Of a DNA stretch of 64,000 bases, positions 34,167-42,974 are shown piece after piece. Source of the DNA: Rhodohalobacter sulfatireducens (GTDB lineage Bacteria > Bacteroidota > Rhodothermia > Balneolales > Balneolaceae); NCBI RefSeq assembly GCF_022012475.1, contig NZ_JAKLWS010000006.1, forward strand, positions 1-64,000, in the 5' to 3' direction. The notes beneath the pieces are model-generated. The model saw only the letters and a program-made list of their open reading frames with translations. It was not told the DNA's origin and did not search any database. The number at the start of each line of letters is the position of its first letter. The first letter of the stretch is position 1. Position numbers and translations under genes: made by a program.

Positions 34167-34442
34167 TTACTGAGATCTTATCCATTTTCTCAGGCGGCCA
34201 CTTCCATTTTTCTTTAACTTTTTGCCAATATTAGTGATATGATTCTCAACCGTCTTCTTGCTAAGAAAAAGTTCATCGGCTATCTGCCGACAGGATTTAT
34301 CCTCCTTGATCTTCCCCAGCACTTCGCATTCACGGCGGCTCAAGCGTTTATAAGCTTCGAGTAAGGTTAGGGGAGATGATTGTTGGTTGGTTGGTTGGTT
34401 GGTTGTTCTTTCCCGATGCGGCTCTGTTTGATGAGTCGGCAT
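34167..34442 (-). CDS. Stand-alone GerE/LuxR-type HTH regulator with tetranucleotide repeat
   Basis: This 91-residue protein consists of a low-complexity N-terminus and a GerE helix-turn-helix (RLSRRECEVLGKIKEDKS, then LSKKTVENHITNIGKKL). No receiver or ligand domain is present. The coding sequence near residues 13-21 runs through (TTGG)5 at 34383-34402 on the plus strand, read as TTNQPTNQQ. A second ATG at 34452 opens a different frame through the same repeat. Changes in repeat number would switch frames, so expression may be phase-variable. It precedes palindromic site 4 and the VKOR gene and is a paralogue of the frameshifted regulator at 16095. Confidence 0.8.
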   Translation of the reverse strand: MPTHQTEPHRERTTNQPTNQQSSPLTLLEAYKRLSRRECEVLGKIKEDKSCRQIADELFLSKKTVENHITNIGKKLKKNGSGRLRKWIRSQ

Positions 34443-34812
34443 AGTTGCTCATGATGGTTTTGGTTTTGTCCTAATGAATGGCCGGCGTCTCTCGCTGCTT
34501 TGGCCAGTTTAAACGTAGTTCACTGTATATGTATGATGCATGGATTTGGTATTTGTTACAAATTTTTTTGGTTTTTGAATATCTTAACATGTTGTTAAAA
34601 TTCAACTTCCGAATTGGTAAAGAGTCATCCGATGAGTTTTTGCGGCTGAACTTTCGTTTTTTCTCTAAAACCTCCAAGGTTTCGGAAACCTTGGGGGTTT
34701 GGCTTGGTTAGGTGTACTCTTCGGGTGACGGCTGAGAAAACCGGTGAACGCTGCAATTTACGTTTAAACATCCCCCTCTGTCCCCCTTTTCTAAGGGGGA
34801 TTTTTCTCCCCG
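34443..34812. other. Intergenic region with two hairpins, no gene
   Basis: The first 220 bases are AT-rich without a supported gene. A strong hairpin at 34668-34700 has AAACC-CCAAGGTTT and matching arms around CGG; on the minus strand it is followed by TAGAGAAAAAA. A second hairpin at 34781-34800 (TCCCCC/GGGGGA) resembles those at 12313 and 19642. Both lie downstream of the RND permease stop and may end its transcript. An open frame here on the minus strand is read from repeats, not a protein. Confidence 0.55.
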
Positions 34813-37800
34813 TCACACACTCACCCCATCTCCCCTTCTCTCTTTTTCCCAAATACCCATCAAAAATAAAATTAGAGTCAAACTCGTCCCAAGCCCCCAA
34901 AGCACCACCACCGCTAAATCCGTCCAGAATTCGTTGGAGCCAAACAGGATCATCGGCAGCAGGCCGCCCATGGTGGTGAGGGATGTGATCATGACAGCTC
35001 TCATTTTGTTGCGATAAACCTGCACCCAACTTCTCAGTCCGTAAATGCCGAGGGAACGGCAGCGCTGTTTTTCGTGAATCAGCAGTATGGAGTTGTTGAC
35101 CACCACACCCACGGCCAACAAGGTCCCGGCGATGGCTCCCTGGTCGAAATTGATATCGTGGTAAAGGGCACCGGCCATCACTCCAATCAGGCTGAGTGGA
35201 ATTGCCAGGATTACCACCAGCGGATCACGCCAGCTTTCCAGCAGGGCCGAGACGATCATCCAGACACTCAGAATGGTCAGCAGCAACAGAAGCAGATAAT
35301 TGGTAAGTTGCTCATCCTGACCGAAGGAGAAGAAGCTGTTCCCGAACTGAATGGAAGCCCCCACGGGAACGGGAACGGTTTCAAGGACCGACTCGATGTA
35401 GTTTGTAGCCAGCCGCGGCGGACCCAAAAAATCGACCGTAACGGTTCGCTGGTACGACTGGTCTTCGCGTATGATTTGCGACAGTGTCTCTTCTCTTGTC
35501 AGGTCTGCTACTTCATCGATTGTAAACATTTTCTCGCCTGACTTTCTCGCCCGGTTCACAAAATCTTCTTCGTAATTGGTTTGTGCCTGGTTCCTTCCCA
35601 CCAGGTACATCCGCTCGCCATCAAGATCCACAAGTCCGCGGATGTTGGTTGGATTGACATCGAGCTGGATGGCGTCCAGTACCTCCCTGCGTTCCAGCCC
35701 TTTCATCGCCATCCGATCCTCATCCAGGTTCAGTACATATTGGAACAGGTCATTGCTGCGCCATCCCACGGTGTGGATATCCACTTCTCTGACTCTCGGA
35801 TTTGTTTTCAGCCGCGCAGCGATATCTTCAGCCAGAAGCAGCAGTTCTTCGTAGGAAAATCCTCTCAATGAAATTCGCTGCCCCGAAAAACCGCCGCCAA
35901 AACCGGTACTGAATCCGTCTCCCAGCCCACTCACCGAAATACCCGAGTTGCCTGTCCGGGCCGCCAGGTACATCGCCTCTCCATAGTAGATGTACGGCTC
36001 GGGCTCATACAGGTATTCGTCTTTGATATAAAATTGCAGCCTCGCTCCGTAGTACTCCGAGATATCGGCCTCAAAATATTCGAACGCTTCCATGTACGGC
36101 ATGGCGATGGCCTCAAAATTGCGGGCCATCTTGTCGATCTCCTCCATCGGCGTTCCCTGCGGGGTGTTGATGTTCACATATATCCGCTCTCCCTGATGCC
36201 GTCCGCCCCACGGTGTACCGAAATAGGTATCGTTAAAGAATTTGTAGGTCAAACCGCCAATCCACGGATCGATGTCGACGCGATTATCGAAATAGGTACG
36301 GGTAAATTCCGGCCAGCTTGTTCCCTCTTCCCAATCGGGTTCTTCGATGGCAAACAGCGGAATGCCGAAAACAGCAATCAGTCCAACATAGAATACCCAT
36401 CGCAACCGGTGCCGCCAGTAGAAGAATTTCAGCATGGCGGCATCCACCATCCGGCTCAGTTTTTTCTTCAGGTGTCTCTCCTTCTGTTGAGAAGATGCGG
36501 GGACGAGCCAGACCAATGAATATGGAATCCAGCTCAGGGCGATCAAAACAGAAGAAACCAGTGTCAAGGTGAGTGCCACAGCAAGGGGTACCAAAAACAG
36601 TTGCAACTCTTCCATCGCAAAAAAGAGCGGGATAAAAATTCCGACTGTCGTCAGCGTACTTCCCAAAACAGGTACAAAGGTATAAGGAAGTTCTTTTTTG
36701 ATATGATCCAGACGTTCGGATCGCCCTTTCGGAAGTTTCGGGTTGATCTGTTCAAAAACCACCACTGCGTTGTCGATAATCATCCCGAGGGCAACTGTCA
36801 GGCCTGCAAGCGTGAGAACGTTCAGCGTGTAATCCATCAGAAAGAGGATGCCAAGGCTCATCAGCAGGGAAAAAAGAATGCTGCCTAAAATAACAAAAGG
36901 TGCCCGGAAGCGACGGATGAAAATCAATAAAATAATAAACACAAACAGCAGGCTGAATGCCGACTGGTACTGGAGATCGCCAAACTGAGCACGGAGGTCT
37001 TCGGTGGAATCACGTTCGAGCTGAAGTGTGATATCTGACGGAAATGCTGATTGAATTCGCTCCATTTCGGTGCGGACCGTTTCCGCGAGTCCCATCGCAT
37101 CCGATCCGCTTTCTCTCACAAATATGATCGTAAGGGCGGGTTTCCCATTCAGCCGTTTCAGGCTTTTGACGGGATAGTCTTCAATTTGAACATCGGCAAT
37201 ATCCCGAAGGTTGATTTGACGGGTGCTGTTGGGAATGGTAATCTTCATCCCACCAATATCTTCCACCGAATTGAACTGTGGAGGCACCAACATGCTGATC
37301 CGGCTGCTGCTTTTCTCCACATAGCCGCTTGAACGCCATGTAAGTTTCTCCCGGATTTGCTGCATGAATTCTGATGAATCAAAATCATACAACTCAAGCA
37401 TTTGAGTGTCAAATCGTATGGTCAGTGCCGGATCTTCCGCTCCCTGGATTTCGATCTCAGCTAAACCTTCCAGTCCCAACAACTGCAATCGGATTTGCTG
37501 CCTGGCTAATTGATACAACTCCCTCTTCGAGCGCTCTCCACTGATTGAGTAAGCCATAAAGGTCTCCTGCTCCTGGAGTTCTTCCGGGATGGATCGATTA
37601 ATAGTCGGCTGACGAACCTGCGGAGGAAATTCTTCCCGAAGTCCGTACAGGTACTCCTGGAGTTCCAAAATCCGGTACTCGACCGGGGTCTCTTTCTCAA
37701 ACGTAATCGTCACACTCGAACGGCCCTCTTGAGAAACGGACCGGATCTGTTCCACATTTCTGAGACGCGTTGCTGCCGACTCCACCCGCCGCGTAATCTC

Positions 37801-37974
37801 TTTTTCCATCACCTCCGGCGATGTACTACCCCAGCCGTAACTCACCGTAACCGATGGCAGCCGAAGATCCGGAGCCATCTCCAGCGGGATATTCATCCAC
37901 GCCACAATTCCCACTACCACGATCAACATGTAGCTTAAAGAGATAAAATATTTTCGGCGGAAAATTTCGTGCAT
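34813..37974 (-). CDS. RND-family efflux permease (2)
   Basis: This 1053-residue protein has the RND layout: one N-terminal helix (IVAWMNIPLEMAPDLRLPSVTV), a large periplasmic loop, a block of helices with LTVALGMIIDNAVVVFEQI in TM4, a second loop, and final helices with LLAVGVVVNNSILLIHEKQR. The essential acidic residue is present in the GMIIDN segment. The final 15 residues (EKERRGDGV) are encoded by sequence that recurs as a repeat at 12345-12400. No adaptor gene is directly beside it. The adaptor (47422) and a second permease (49234) are now separated from it by the propeller array and DUF559 elements. Confidence 0.9.
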   Translation of the reverse strand: MHEIFRRKYFISLSYMLIVVVGIVAWMNIPLEMAPDLRLPSVTVSYGWGSTSPEVMEKEITRRVESAATRLRNVEQIRSVSQEGRSSVTITFEKETPVEYRILELQEYLYGLREEFPPQVRQPTINRSIPEELQEQETFMAYSISGERSKRELYQLARQQIRLQLLGLEGLAEIEIQGAEDPALTIRFDTQMLELYDFDSSEFMQQIREKLTWRSSGYVEKSSSRISMLVPPQFNSVEDIGGMKITIPNSTRQINLRDIADVQIEDYPVKSLKRLNGKPALTIIFVRESGSDAMGLAETVRTEMERIQSAFPSDITLQLERDSTEDLRAQFGDLQYQSAFSLLFVFIILLIFIRRFRAPFVILGSILFSLLMSLGILFLMDYTLNVLTLAGLTVALGMIIDNAVVVFEQINPKLPKGRSERLDHIKKELPYTFVPVLGSTLTTVGIFIPLFFAMEELQLFLVPLAVALTLTLVSSVLIALSWIPYSLVWLVPASSQQKERHLKKKLSRMVDAAMLKFFYWRHRLRWVFYVGLIAVFGIPLFAIEEPDWEEGTSWPEFTRTYFDNRVDIDPWIGGLTYKFFNDTYFGTPWGGRHQGERIYVNINTPQGTPMEEIDKMARNFEAIAMPYMEAFEYFEADISEYYGARLQFYIKDEYLYEPEPYIYYGEAMYLAARTGNSGISVSGLGDGFSTGFGGGFSGQRISLRGFSYEELLLLAEDIAARLKTNPRVREVDIHTVGWRSNDLFQYVLNLDEDRMAMKGLERREVLDAIQLDVNPTNIRGLVDLDGERMYLVGRNQAQTNYEEDFVNRARKSGEKMFTIDEVADLTREETLSQIIREDQSYQRTVTVDFLGPPRLATNYIESVLETVPVPVGASIQFGNSFFSFGQDEQLTNYLLLLLLTILSVWMIVSALLESWRDPLVVILAIPLSLIGVMAGALYHDINFDQGAIAGTLLAVGVVVNNSILLIHEKQRCRSLGIYGLRSWVQVYRNKMRAVMITSLTTMGGLLPMILFGSNEFWTDLAVVVLWGLGTSLTLILFLMGIWEKERRGDGVSV

Positions 37975-38041
37975 TTTTTATTGGAGTGAAAAGGCAAAAG
38001 TGAAAGGTAAAAAGTGATCAGACCGTTAGAAGGCTGATTTT

Positions 38042-38543
38042 CCCCTCCTTCTCAAGGAGGGGCGTAGGGGTGGTTGAAACTCAAATCATGATTTGGAGCA
38101 ATACCCAAATCCTTAGCTTGGTTAAGAAAAACATCTTCTAAATACCCAATCATACTTTCATAATCCTCTTCCAAATCCAGAGTTTTAATTCTAACAGCTT
38201 CAATTTCCTCCCCTTCCAAATGCCGATCTTTCTGCTGATCCTTTTTCTTTTTTTCAGTGAAATAATGAATATCGCCATCTACTTCTACAGCCAATTTTAA
38301 TTTTGGACAATAAAAATCAACGACATAATTATAAAAACCATACTGCCTGCGAACCTTAAAACCAAACATTTTCCTGTCTTTCAGATTATTCCATAGCCGT
38401 ATTTCCAACTAAGTTATGTCGTTTCGGAGATAGCGTCGGTGATTTTTTGTGTGCTTTGGATTTCCTCTCATCGCAAAATCAAGGATTCTCAATTCAAATA
38501 ATCGTTTTTCTACCTCCCCTTACCCCTCCTTATCATGGAGGGG
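38042..38543. mobile_element. DUF559 element copy a (inverted-repeat-bounded, 502 bp)
   Basis: The ends are CCCCTCCTT/AAGGAGGGG palindromes at 38042-38062 and 38523-38543. The outer sides form longer inverted repeats (GGGGCGTAGGGGTGG at the left, CCTCCCCTTACCCC at the right). Inside is one DUF559 frame. The size matches copy b (501 bp) almost exactly. I see no transposase. Copies in this one window lie only between genes, which suggests insertion into intergenic sites. Confidence 0.72.
38052..38471 (-). pseudogene. DUF559 endonuclease-like gene, interrupted by TAG
   Basis: The full frame from ATG 38471 reads MRGNPKHTKNHRRYLRNDIT, then TAG at 38409-38411, then LEIRLWNNLKDRKMFGFKV. The intact copy b has TKWEIYLWND at this place, so the stop replaces its Lys. 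The body keeps the PD-(D/E)xK-like VDFYCPKLKLAVEVDGDIHY core. A TTG at 38408 could start a 118-residue product. DUF559 proteins resemble Vsr-type nucleases and are often carried by small mobile units. This copy is probably inactive. Confidence 0.78.
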
Positions 38544-38631
38544 AATTCCTCATTGCAATTAAAAATGTGATCATCTGACAAATAGAATTCCCCCGACAAG
38601 AATAAAGTAAATTTCATATATCTTTTTTATC

Positions 38632-39768
38632 TCAAAATGAATACGTCCTGATTTCAGCTTCTTCCGTAACTATATAAATGCGATTGCCTGCAAAATCAAT
38701 ATCGAAGATCGGCAGCAGATCTGCTCCTTCCGAAATCAGTTTATACCGGCCGGTCAACTCACCTGTATTGCTGAATCGGTGTATCAAAACCGGATTCGTA
38801 CCCATAGCCAAGAAAAGTTCTCCTGAAGGGCTGCTTCTCCCCGAACTATAGTACTGCAGATCGATTCTGTTTCTCAGATCAGCTTGCTGCAATCGCTCCA
38901 TTGTTTCATAGAAACGGTTTGTAACGGAATCGACCTCGGCAATCGGGGGAATAGTGCGTTCCCACAATAGCTGACCATTCATATCGTACTTTGCGATTTT
39001 TGGAATGGCGCTGTAAATCAGAAAAATCTCCTCAGAATTTGACTGATCTGTAACAGGAAAGGCACTGGGACGGTAATATGAAGGCACTACACGGTTTTCG
39101 ACATCCTCTTTCATTTTGTTATAGTCCAGATTGTACGTACTGCCTTCCGGAATTTTGCCAATGTCTGAAAGGTGACTTCCATTACGATCACTCAATTCAT
39201 AAAGCGTACTGTCTGATTGTTGGGAGGGAAACATCACATCGTTACTCAGTGTAACAACTGGCTGGTTATCTGGGTTGGGAACAACAATCTTTCCCAGAGC
39301 CATTGGTACTGGAGGCGGTGCGCCTACAGGTTCTCCGTAGTCTAAACTTGAAGTTAACTCACCGGTCCTGTCAAACGTGTAGATATAAAACTTAAGATTA
39401 TCAACGGCGTGGAGATGCTTGTCCGTTATAAAAATATTGTTCAAACTTGCAAACTCTCCGGGACCCTGACCCTTTTGACCATATTCATGAATTATTTCGC
39501 CCCGATCATTTAACTCCAGTATTTTTCCGTGTCCGCCATCATAAACGAAAAGACCTGAACCGTTGTATCTGAGAATAGACGGAACGCCCAAAAGGTTGTC
39601 CTCTACCTCAACCAACGTTTTAAATTCTGTAAGTTCTGTTTTTCCAATCTCTGAGGAAGAGAGCGTTTCGGACCGGCAGCCAATTAAAATTCCCAGAATG
39701 AAAATTCCAAATGAAATTTTTGCATCTTTGAGAAACAAAAAAAAAGGTTTTTTGGAAATGACTGGCAT
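38632..39768 (-). CDS. 6-bladed beta-propeller lipoprotein (7)
   Basis: This 378-residue protein has a lipobox at ILIGC (Cys31). It belongs to a second subgroup with the GQKGQGPGEF signature near residue 95, shared with the interrupted gene at 40576. The mature start (TELTEFKTLVEVEDNLLGVPSIL) and the C-terminus (GNRIYIVTEEAEIRTYSF) differ from the ETGLQ-ending group. No small Cys-rich gene is visible upstream. A toxin-antitoxin pair on the other strand separates it from the next propeller. Confidence 0.84.
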   Translation of the reverse strand: MPVISKKPFFLFLKDAKISFGIFILGILIGCRSETLSSSEIGKTELTEFKTLVEVEDNLLGVPSILRYNGSGLFVYDGGHGKILELNDRGEIIHEYGQKGQGPGEFASLNNIFITDKHLHAVDNLKFYIYTFDRTGELTSSLDYGEPVGAPPPVPMALGKIVVPNPDNQPVVTLSNDVMFPSQQSDSTLYELSDRNGSHLSDIGKIPEGSTYNLDYNKMKEDVENRVVPSYYRPSAFPVTDQSNSEEIFLIYSAIPKIAKYDMNGQLLWERTIPPIAEVDSVTNRFYETMERLQQADLRNRIDLQYYSSGRSSPSGELFLAMGTNPVLIHRFSNTGELTGRYKLISEGADLLPIFDIDFAGNRIYIVTEEAEIRTYSF

Positions 39769-39960
39769 GGTTGATGAAGGTTTTTCTATCAGTCTTGATA
39801 TAGATTGAGTTTAATTAACTTAATACGATTAAATTATAAAAAACAATGAGTTTAGCAACTTGATTTTAAAACAGACCGTGAAATATTGATCGGTTTATCG
39901 ACGTTTATTAGATTGTATGAAATCCTACAATCCTACAAATATGAATCCAAGCTTTTCCGT

Positions 39961-40194
39961 ATGAGTGTTATGAGTATCCGTGTTGATGATGAAAGAAAGA
40001 AGCAACTGAAAGCGATCGCTTCCCTGCAGGGTAAATCCATGAGCAGTATTGTTGAGTCTCTCATCGACCAATATGTTGAAGAGTTCAAAACGTCCCGGGA
40101 ATTGGATGACGATCTAAAAGCCATCATGAAAGTTTCCGAACCATCCTTTGAAGAGTGGGATAATGATGAAGATGAGATCTATGATGAAATGTAA
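39961..40194 (+). CDS. Ribbon-helix-helix antitoxin
   Basis: This 77-residue protein starts MSVMSIRVDDERKKQLKAIA and continues QGKSMSSIVESLIDQYVEEF, a ribbon-helix-helix DNA-binding domain. An acidic C-terminal tail (EPSFEEWDNDEDEIYDEM) is suited to bind a MazF-type toxin. The frame extends further upstream, but the ATG at 39961 starts the RHH strand correctly. Its 3' end overlaps the toxin start by 11 bases. Antitoxins of this kind repress their own operon. Confidence 0.85.
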   Translation: MSVMSIRVDDERKKQLKAIASLQGKSMSSIVESLIDQYVEEFKTSRELDDDLKAIMKVSEPSFEEWDNDEDEIYDEM

Positions 40195-40519
40195 GACCTG
40201 GGATATTGTCTTGGTACCTTTTCCATTTACAAATTTACAGACAACAAAGAAGCGGCCCGCACTTATTATTTCACCGGATAATTATAATAAGGGGCCGGAT
40301 TTCATCATCCTATTTATTACAAGCAACGTTAAATCTTTTGGAAGAACCGGAGATACAATTATAAAAAAATGGAAAGAGTCAGGACTTCCAAACCCTTCGA
40401 TGATTCGAATGAAGTTTGCTACTCTCGAACGGTCCATGATTCTCAAAAAAATCGGTAACCTTAACAACACTGACAGAGAAAGAGTTAGAAAAACAATATT
40501 GGATTTTTTTGATGGCTAA
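40184..40519 (+). CDS. MazF/PemK-family endoribonuclease toxin
   Basis: From ATG 40184 the protein is about 111 residues and starts MKCKTWDIVLVPFPFTNLQ, the typical first strands of MazF/PemK. KKRPALIISPDNYN and MIRMKFATLERSMI follow in the usual order. Such toxins cut mRNA and are neutralised by the overlapping RHH antitoxin. ATG 40181 is an equally placed start. The pair sits alone on the plus strand inside an array of minus-strand propeller genes and may stabilise this accessory segment. Confidence 0.87.
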   Translation: MKCKTWDIVLVPFPFTNLQTTKKRPALIISPDNYNKGPDFIILFITSNVKSFGRTGDTIIKKWKESGLPNPSMIRMKFATLERSMILKKIGNLNNTDRERVRKTILDFFDG

Positions 40520-40575
40520 CCGACGATTGGCTTACTTTTATTAATGAAGTCAGTAAAATTAGACCTACTTTCTTC

Positions 40576-41658
40576 TCAAATTGGCCATTCAGCCTCATAA
40601 ATAATTCCATCCTGTACATTTAGAAAATAGGCCCTTGAATCGTCAACAGATACGCTAAAAGATCCCAAAAAACCAAACTCCTCCTGATCTAGCCCCGGAA
40701 AGGTAATCACATCCAACCGGCTTCCGTCATCGGGCACCCGGGCTACTGTTACCGGATTTCCCTCAGGTGTATTCAACAAAACCGCAACGCCATTTTTATT
40801 GGCATCCATTGCCTTTGCATAGGCAAAAAGTTGTGTTGGTTCACCTCTTTTGCTTGCATCCTGATTTTTACGGGAAATCTGATCGAACAGATTGTCTTGT
40901 GCAGGAACTTTCAGATTTTTCTCCCAGATCAGTTCCCCCGAATTCGAAAATTTTTCGAGTATTCCTGTGGTTTGCTGAAAAGAATAGATGTTGGAAAAAC
41001 TACTTTCCAGTATCACCAAATTCATATTTACATCCGGTATTTCTCCTTTCGAATATGCCTCTTGAACTTCTTCATGGTTATAGGATCCTATGTGCTTTCC
41101 AATAGATTTTCCTGCAAATCTCATTTCTTCTGTTTCGATATTCGTAATCGCAAAAAGTGAACCATTTCTGCCCCCTGATGGTATGAGCAATTCATGAGAT
41201 GAGATAGCATGCACGGTGATGGGTATATTTGGTGGGAACCCCGGATTCACCGGGTTTTCTTCTACAACTTTCTCGTCAATGAGATCTCCCTGGTAATCAT
41301 ACGAAATAAACTTGAAGCCATTGTAATCGTATACCAGGTACTCGTTATCAAACACCCAAAACCCGGCAATTGATTCAAGCTCACCCGGCCCCTGGCCCTT
41401 TTGACCGAACGAGAGAAGTAAATTCCCATCACTGTCCACCTTGGTGATCCGTTAGAAACCTTCATCTGTAAAATAAAGTCCTCCATCGTACGCTTTTATG
41501 AGGGTGGGCCTGCCGATAAAATCGGAGGTTTTCGGGCTTAAGAATATGGATGATTCACTAACGGAATACTCGTTAAAGGCAGGCACTTCTTGCTCATCTT
41601 GCGGAGAACAGGCAATTATTAACAATAAAAGCAAAATGTATATTTTTGGATTTTCCAT
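40576..41658 (-). pseudogene. 6-bladed beta-propeller lipoprotein (8), interrupted by TAA
   Basis: The 5' frame (MENPKIYILLLLLIIAC, Cys17, then GRPTLIKAYDGGLYFTDEGF) stops at TAA 41452-41454. The same frame resumes RITKVDSDGNLLLSFGQKGQ and continues with GPGE and propeller blades to 40576. One codon change therefore splits an otherwise complete 360-residue gene within the first blade. It is closest to the propeller at 38632. A shorter product from Met at 41439 would lack the lipoprotein signal and be non-functional in the envelope. Confidence 0.82.
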
Positions 41659-41697
41659 AAAAGGTGTGAGTTGTTCTCTATTTCAGAATAAAGAATC

Positions 41698-42912
41698 TTA
41701 TTCATTTATCTCAAACCGGTACTTTACAATCTGCTGTAGTCCTGTTTCATCATCTGTTTTACGGGTGTATATATTACCATTCAGTACCACTTCAATGGGT
41801 TCATCCCGCGGCCATTCAAATTTGGTAATCAGCTCTCCGGTCTCTTCAAGCACCCACCATTCATAAATGCTCATATCTTCCGCCGTAGTAGCAATCCAAA
41901 GTCGGTCAAGATCATCGATTTTCATATCTGTAATAACCGGCCAATACTGAGGCAAATCTATAGATTTTATATTTTTGAGAAGAAAATCAGGCCTGAAATG
42001 TGTATTGGCAATTCCGCCATTCTTTATAGATTCTTGCGTCAAAGGAATTTGGGGATGCTGATAATGAAAAGCACGCATATAGACTCCGTTTGGATTATAA
42101 ACCTTAACAAAGAATTCAGATTCGTCAGACACGTAAATATTGTTTTGACTTGACATGGTGATCATTGGACTCCCGAAAAAAACTTTAATATTGTCTACCA
42201 ATCCACCAGCTACAGTGTGTGTTTGATCAACATCAAAAAGTTTTGTTGAAGATATTCTTCCGGTCTCATCCAACAGGTAAAACAATATCTTATAATCTAC
42301 ATTTTGCCATGGTTTGAATTCCTGAGTATCTGGATGTATGATAAATCCGGCGAGATAGGTAGCGTTATTCCTTACATATAAATTATTTATCCATGGGAGG
42401 GACCTGCCTAATGCCTGGTAATCTCCTCTGTTCTCAGCAAGAAAAATCGAGCTCTTGTTGGCAAGGTTATCGAGCGTAAATACACTTATCTGGTATTGAT
42501 CCGGTTCATAGACATATAAACGATTCTTGCAGATTTGTAAACTTCTTATGGTGCTGAATTCATCCGGTCCTTTCCCTTCTCTTCCAAGTTGAGTAATAAA
42601 CGCACCGTCAGCTCCAAAAACATAAATTGACTGCTTTTGCATATCGACAACAAAAACTCTTCCTGAACTATCAACGCCAATGTCTTGAATTCTTCCAATC
42701 AAGATCTCTTCAAAAGTGCCATAATTGGCAACCTTTTGGAAGGATACAATTGCTTCGGGCTTTGCATTTGCTGAATAGACAGTCAGGTTTTTTAAATCTC
42801 GCAACTTTTCTGGGATTTCATCTTCTTGAGATGAGCAGTTGATCAATAATAAAAGGATCAGTAAACTGAATAGAACACTCCGCCAAAAGATTTTTGGTGA
42901 TTGTAAGTTCAT
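41698..42912 (-). CDS. 6-bladed beta-propeller lipoprotein (9)
   Basis: This 404-residue lipoprotein (LLLINC, Cys26) has LKNLTVYSANAKPEAIVSF, blade SGRVFVVDMQKQSIYVFGADGAF and a variant signature LGREGKGPDEF, where Asp replaces the second Gly. The C-terminus ETGLQQIVKYRFEI is standard. It lies 39 bases before the interrupted propeller and 62 bases after the next one, so the array is tightly packed without room for peptide genes. The leader style (SSQEDEIPEKLRDLKNL) is shared with the gene at 42975. Confidence 0.87.
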   Translation of the reverse strand: MNLQSPKIFWRSVLFSLLILLLLINCSSQEDEIPEKLRDLKNLTVYSANAKPEAIVSFQKVANYGTFEEILIGRIQDIGVDSSGRVFVVDMQKQSIYVFGADGAFITQLGREGKGPDEFSTIRSLQICKNRLYVYEPDQYQISVFTLDNLANKSSIFLAENRGDYQALGRSLPWINNLYVRNNATYLAGFIIHPDTQEFKPWQNVDYKILFYLLDETGRISSTKLFDVDQTHTVAGGLVDNIKVFFGSPMITMSSQNNIYVSDESEFFVKVYNPNGVYMRAFHYQHPQIPLTQESIKNGGIANTHFRPDFLLKNIKSIDLPQYWPVITDMKIDDLDRLWIATTAEDMSIYEWWVLEETGELITKFEWPRDEPIEVVLNGNIYTRKTDDETGLQQIVKYRFEINE

Positions 42913-42974
42913 TCTACATTGACGTTTTAAATTATGTTTTTGTATTCTATTCTTGCGTTTAGAATGACTTCAAT

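Noticed and set aside
34625-35029. 134-codon minus-strand frame overlapping the end of the RND permease
   Set aside because: It overlaps a secure gene in another frame and its unique part is translated from hairpin repeats.
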